This document shows positions 63,482-64,000 of a stretch of DNA of 64,000 nt, piece after piece. The stretch is from contig JADJXF010000021.1 in assembly GCA_016715995.1 (NCBI GenBank), forward strand, positions 70,792 to 134,791. The letters are read 5' to 3'. The DNA is from Flavobacteriales bacterium (GTDB lineage: Bacteria; Bacteroidota; Bacteroidia; Flavobacteriales_F; PHOS-HE28). Both the position numbers and the translations under genes were made by a program. The notes under the pieces were generated by a model that was not told the DNA's origin, did not search any database, and was given only the letters and a program-made list of their open reading frames with translations. Position 1 is the first letter of the stretch. The number at the start of each line of letters is the position of its first letter.

Positions 63482-64000
63482 ATGCACAGGAAGAGGCTGA
63501 TGCGTGTGCTGGTGGTGGGCCAGACCCCACCGCCGTTCGGCGGGCAGGCGGTGATGATTGAGAAATTCCTCGAGGGGCGTTATGCTTCACTGGAACTCGC
63601 CCATGTGCGCCTAGCCTATTCCGAGGAAATGAGCGAGGTGGGCCGATTCAGCCTGCGCAAGGTGTGGGTGCTCTTCCGAACAATCGGAACCGTTTGGTCA
63701 AAGCGACTGAATCACCGGTCGGAGGTGCTCTACTATCCGCCAAGCGGCCCCAACCTGGTGCCGATCCTACGCGACATCGTCTTCCTGATCGCTGTCCGAT
63801 GGTGTTTCCGCCGCACCGTCTTCCACTTCCACGCGGGTGGCGTTTCCACCTTCATGCAGAAGCTGCCGCTGCCGTTGCGCTGGCTGGCTTGGCTCGCCTA
63901 TCGACGGCCGCACCTCGCCATCCGCACCTCCGACCTGGCGCCGCCCGATGCCGAGTATTTCCGGGCACGGCGCATCGTCCCCGTCTTCCATGGCATCGAG
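63482..64000 (+). CDS. GT4-like glycosyltransferase (N-terminal part)
   Basis: This gene runs off the window; 173 codons are visible. RVLVVGQTPPPFGGQAVMIE is the first Rossmann strand of a GT-B fold with the Gly-rich donor loop. VLYYPPSGPNLVPILRDIVF, FHFHAGGVSTFMQ and HLAIRTSDLAPPDAEYF follow. The ATG at 63500 would put the Rossmann strand at the very start and is a good alternative. TAGTTTCG at 63470-63477 lies four bases before the first ATG. Confidence 0.8.
   Translation, partial: MHRKRLMRVLVVGQTPPPFGGQAVMIEKFLEGRYASLELAHVRLAYSEEMSEVGRFSLRKVWVLFRTIGTVWSKRLNHRSEVLYYPPSGPNLVPILRDIVFLIAVRWCFRRTVFHFHAGGVSTFMQKLPLPLRWLAWLAYRRPHLAIRTSDLAPPDAEYFRARRIVPVFHGIE

Overview
The window looks like a chromosomal segment of a GC-rich member of the Bacteroidota, most likely a Flavobacteriales-type lineage. 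The evidence is type IX secretion (T9SS) components and substrates with T9SS C-terminal domains, TAnnTTTG-type -7 promoter elements, a DUF2795 small protein typical of the phylum, a TonB/ExbB/ExbD set, and a carotenoid operon. There are no prophages, insertion sequences, CRISPR arrays or rRNA genes. Genes are densely packed, with many ATGA or TGATG start/stop overlaps.

Layout. 1-2.6 kb: end of lptB, a membrane protein, purS and a frameshifted pssA. 2.6-9 kb: a PorV2/PorU2-like T9SS pair. 9-15 kb: lnt, a T9SS substrate, pabB, tilS and a small conserved protein. 15-20.6 kb: two DsbD-type proteins, gmhA, a frameshifted comM and a TonB-domain protein. 20.6-28.1 kb (minus strand): secA, a DUF2795 protein, a corrinoid adenosyltransferase, a large T9SS type-B substrate and a methyltransferase. 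28.2-34.2 kb (minus strand): a photoprotection operon, read as ECF sigma factor, crtI, crtB, idi, photolyase, two tandem 53-aa paralogues, SRPBCC protein, crtZ. 34.5-41.5 kb: two tRNA-Val genes, folC, tonB-exbD-exbB, a Glu/Leu-type dehydrogenase, anmK and an acyl-CoA dehydrogenase. 41.6-60.4 kb (mostly plus strand): an exopolysaccharide/O-antigen locus with Wza-like export lipoprotein, split Wzc-like tyrosine kinase, flippase, glycosyltransferases, polymerase/ligase, epimerase, WecG-like transferase, polyprenyl-phosphate sugar transferase, wecB, a deacetylase-like protein and a FemAB/GNAT-like protein. It is interrupted by a minus-strand beta-helix T9SS substrate and by rpsT-radC. 60.4-64 kb: upp, a membrane protein, a HAD phosphatase, a small anchored protein, psd and the start of a glycosyltransferase.

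The most distinctive region is the photoprotection operon. It joins carotenoid synthesis, DNA photorepair and an ECF sigma factor with two tandem 53-codon paralogous genes (29176-29502) that I do not recognise. It is preceded by an AT-rich leader carrying a repeated ATGTCTAA motif 31 bp apart. Three genes (pssA, comM, wzc) are each broken by an apparent single-base indel, two of them in G/C runs, so assembly errors must be excluded before calling them pseudogenes.
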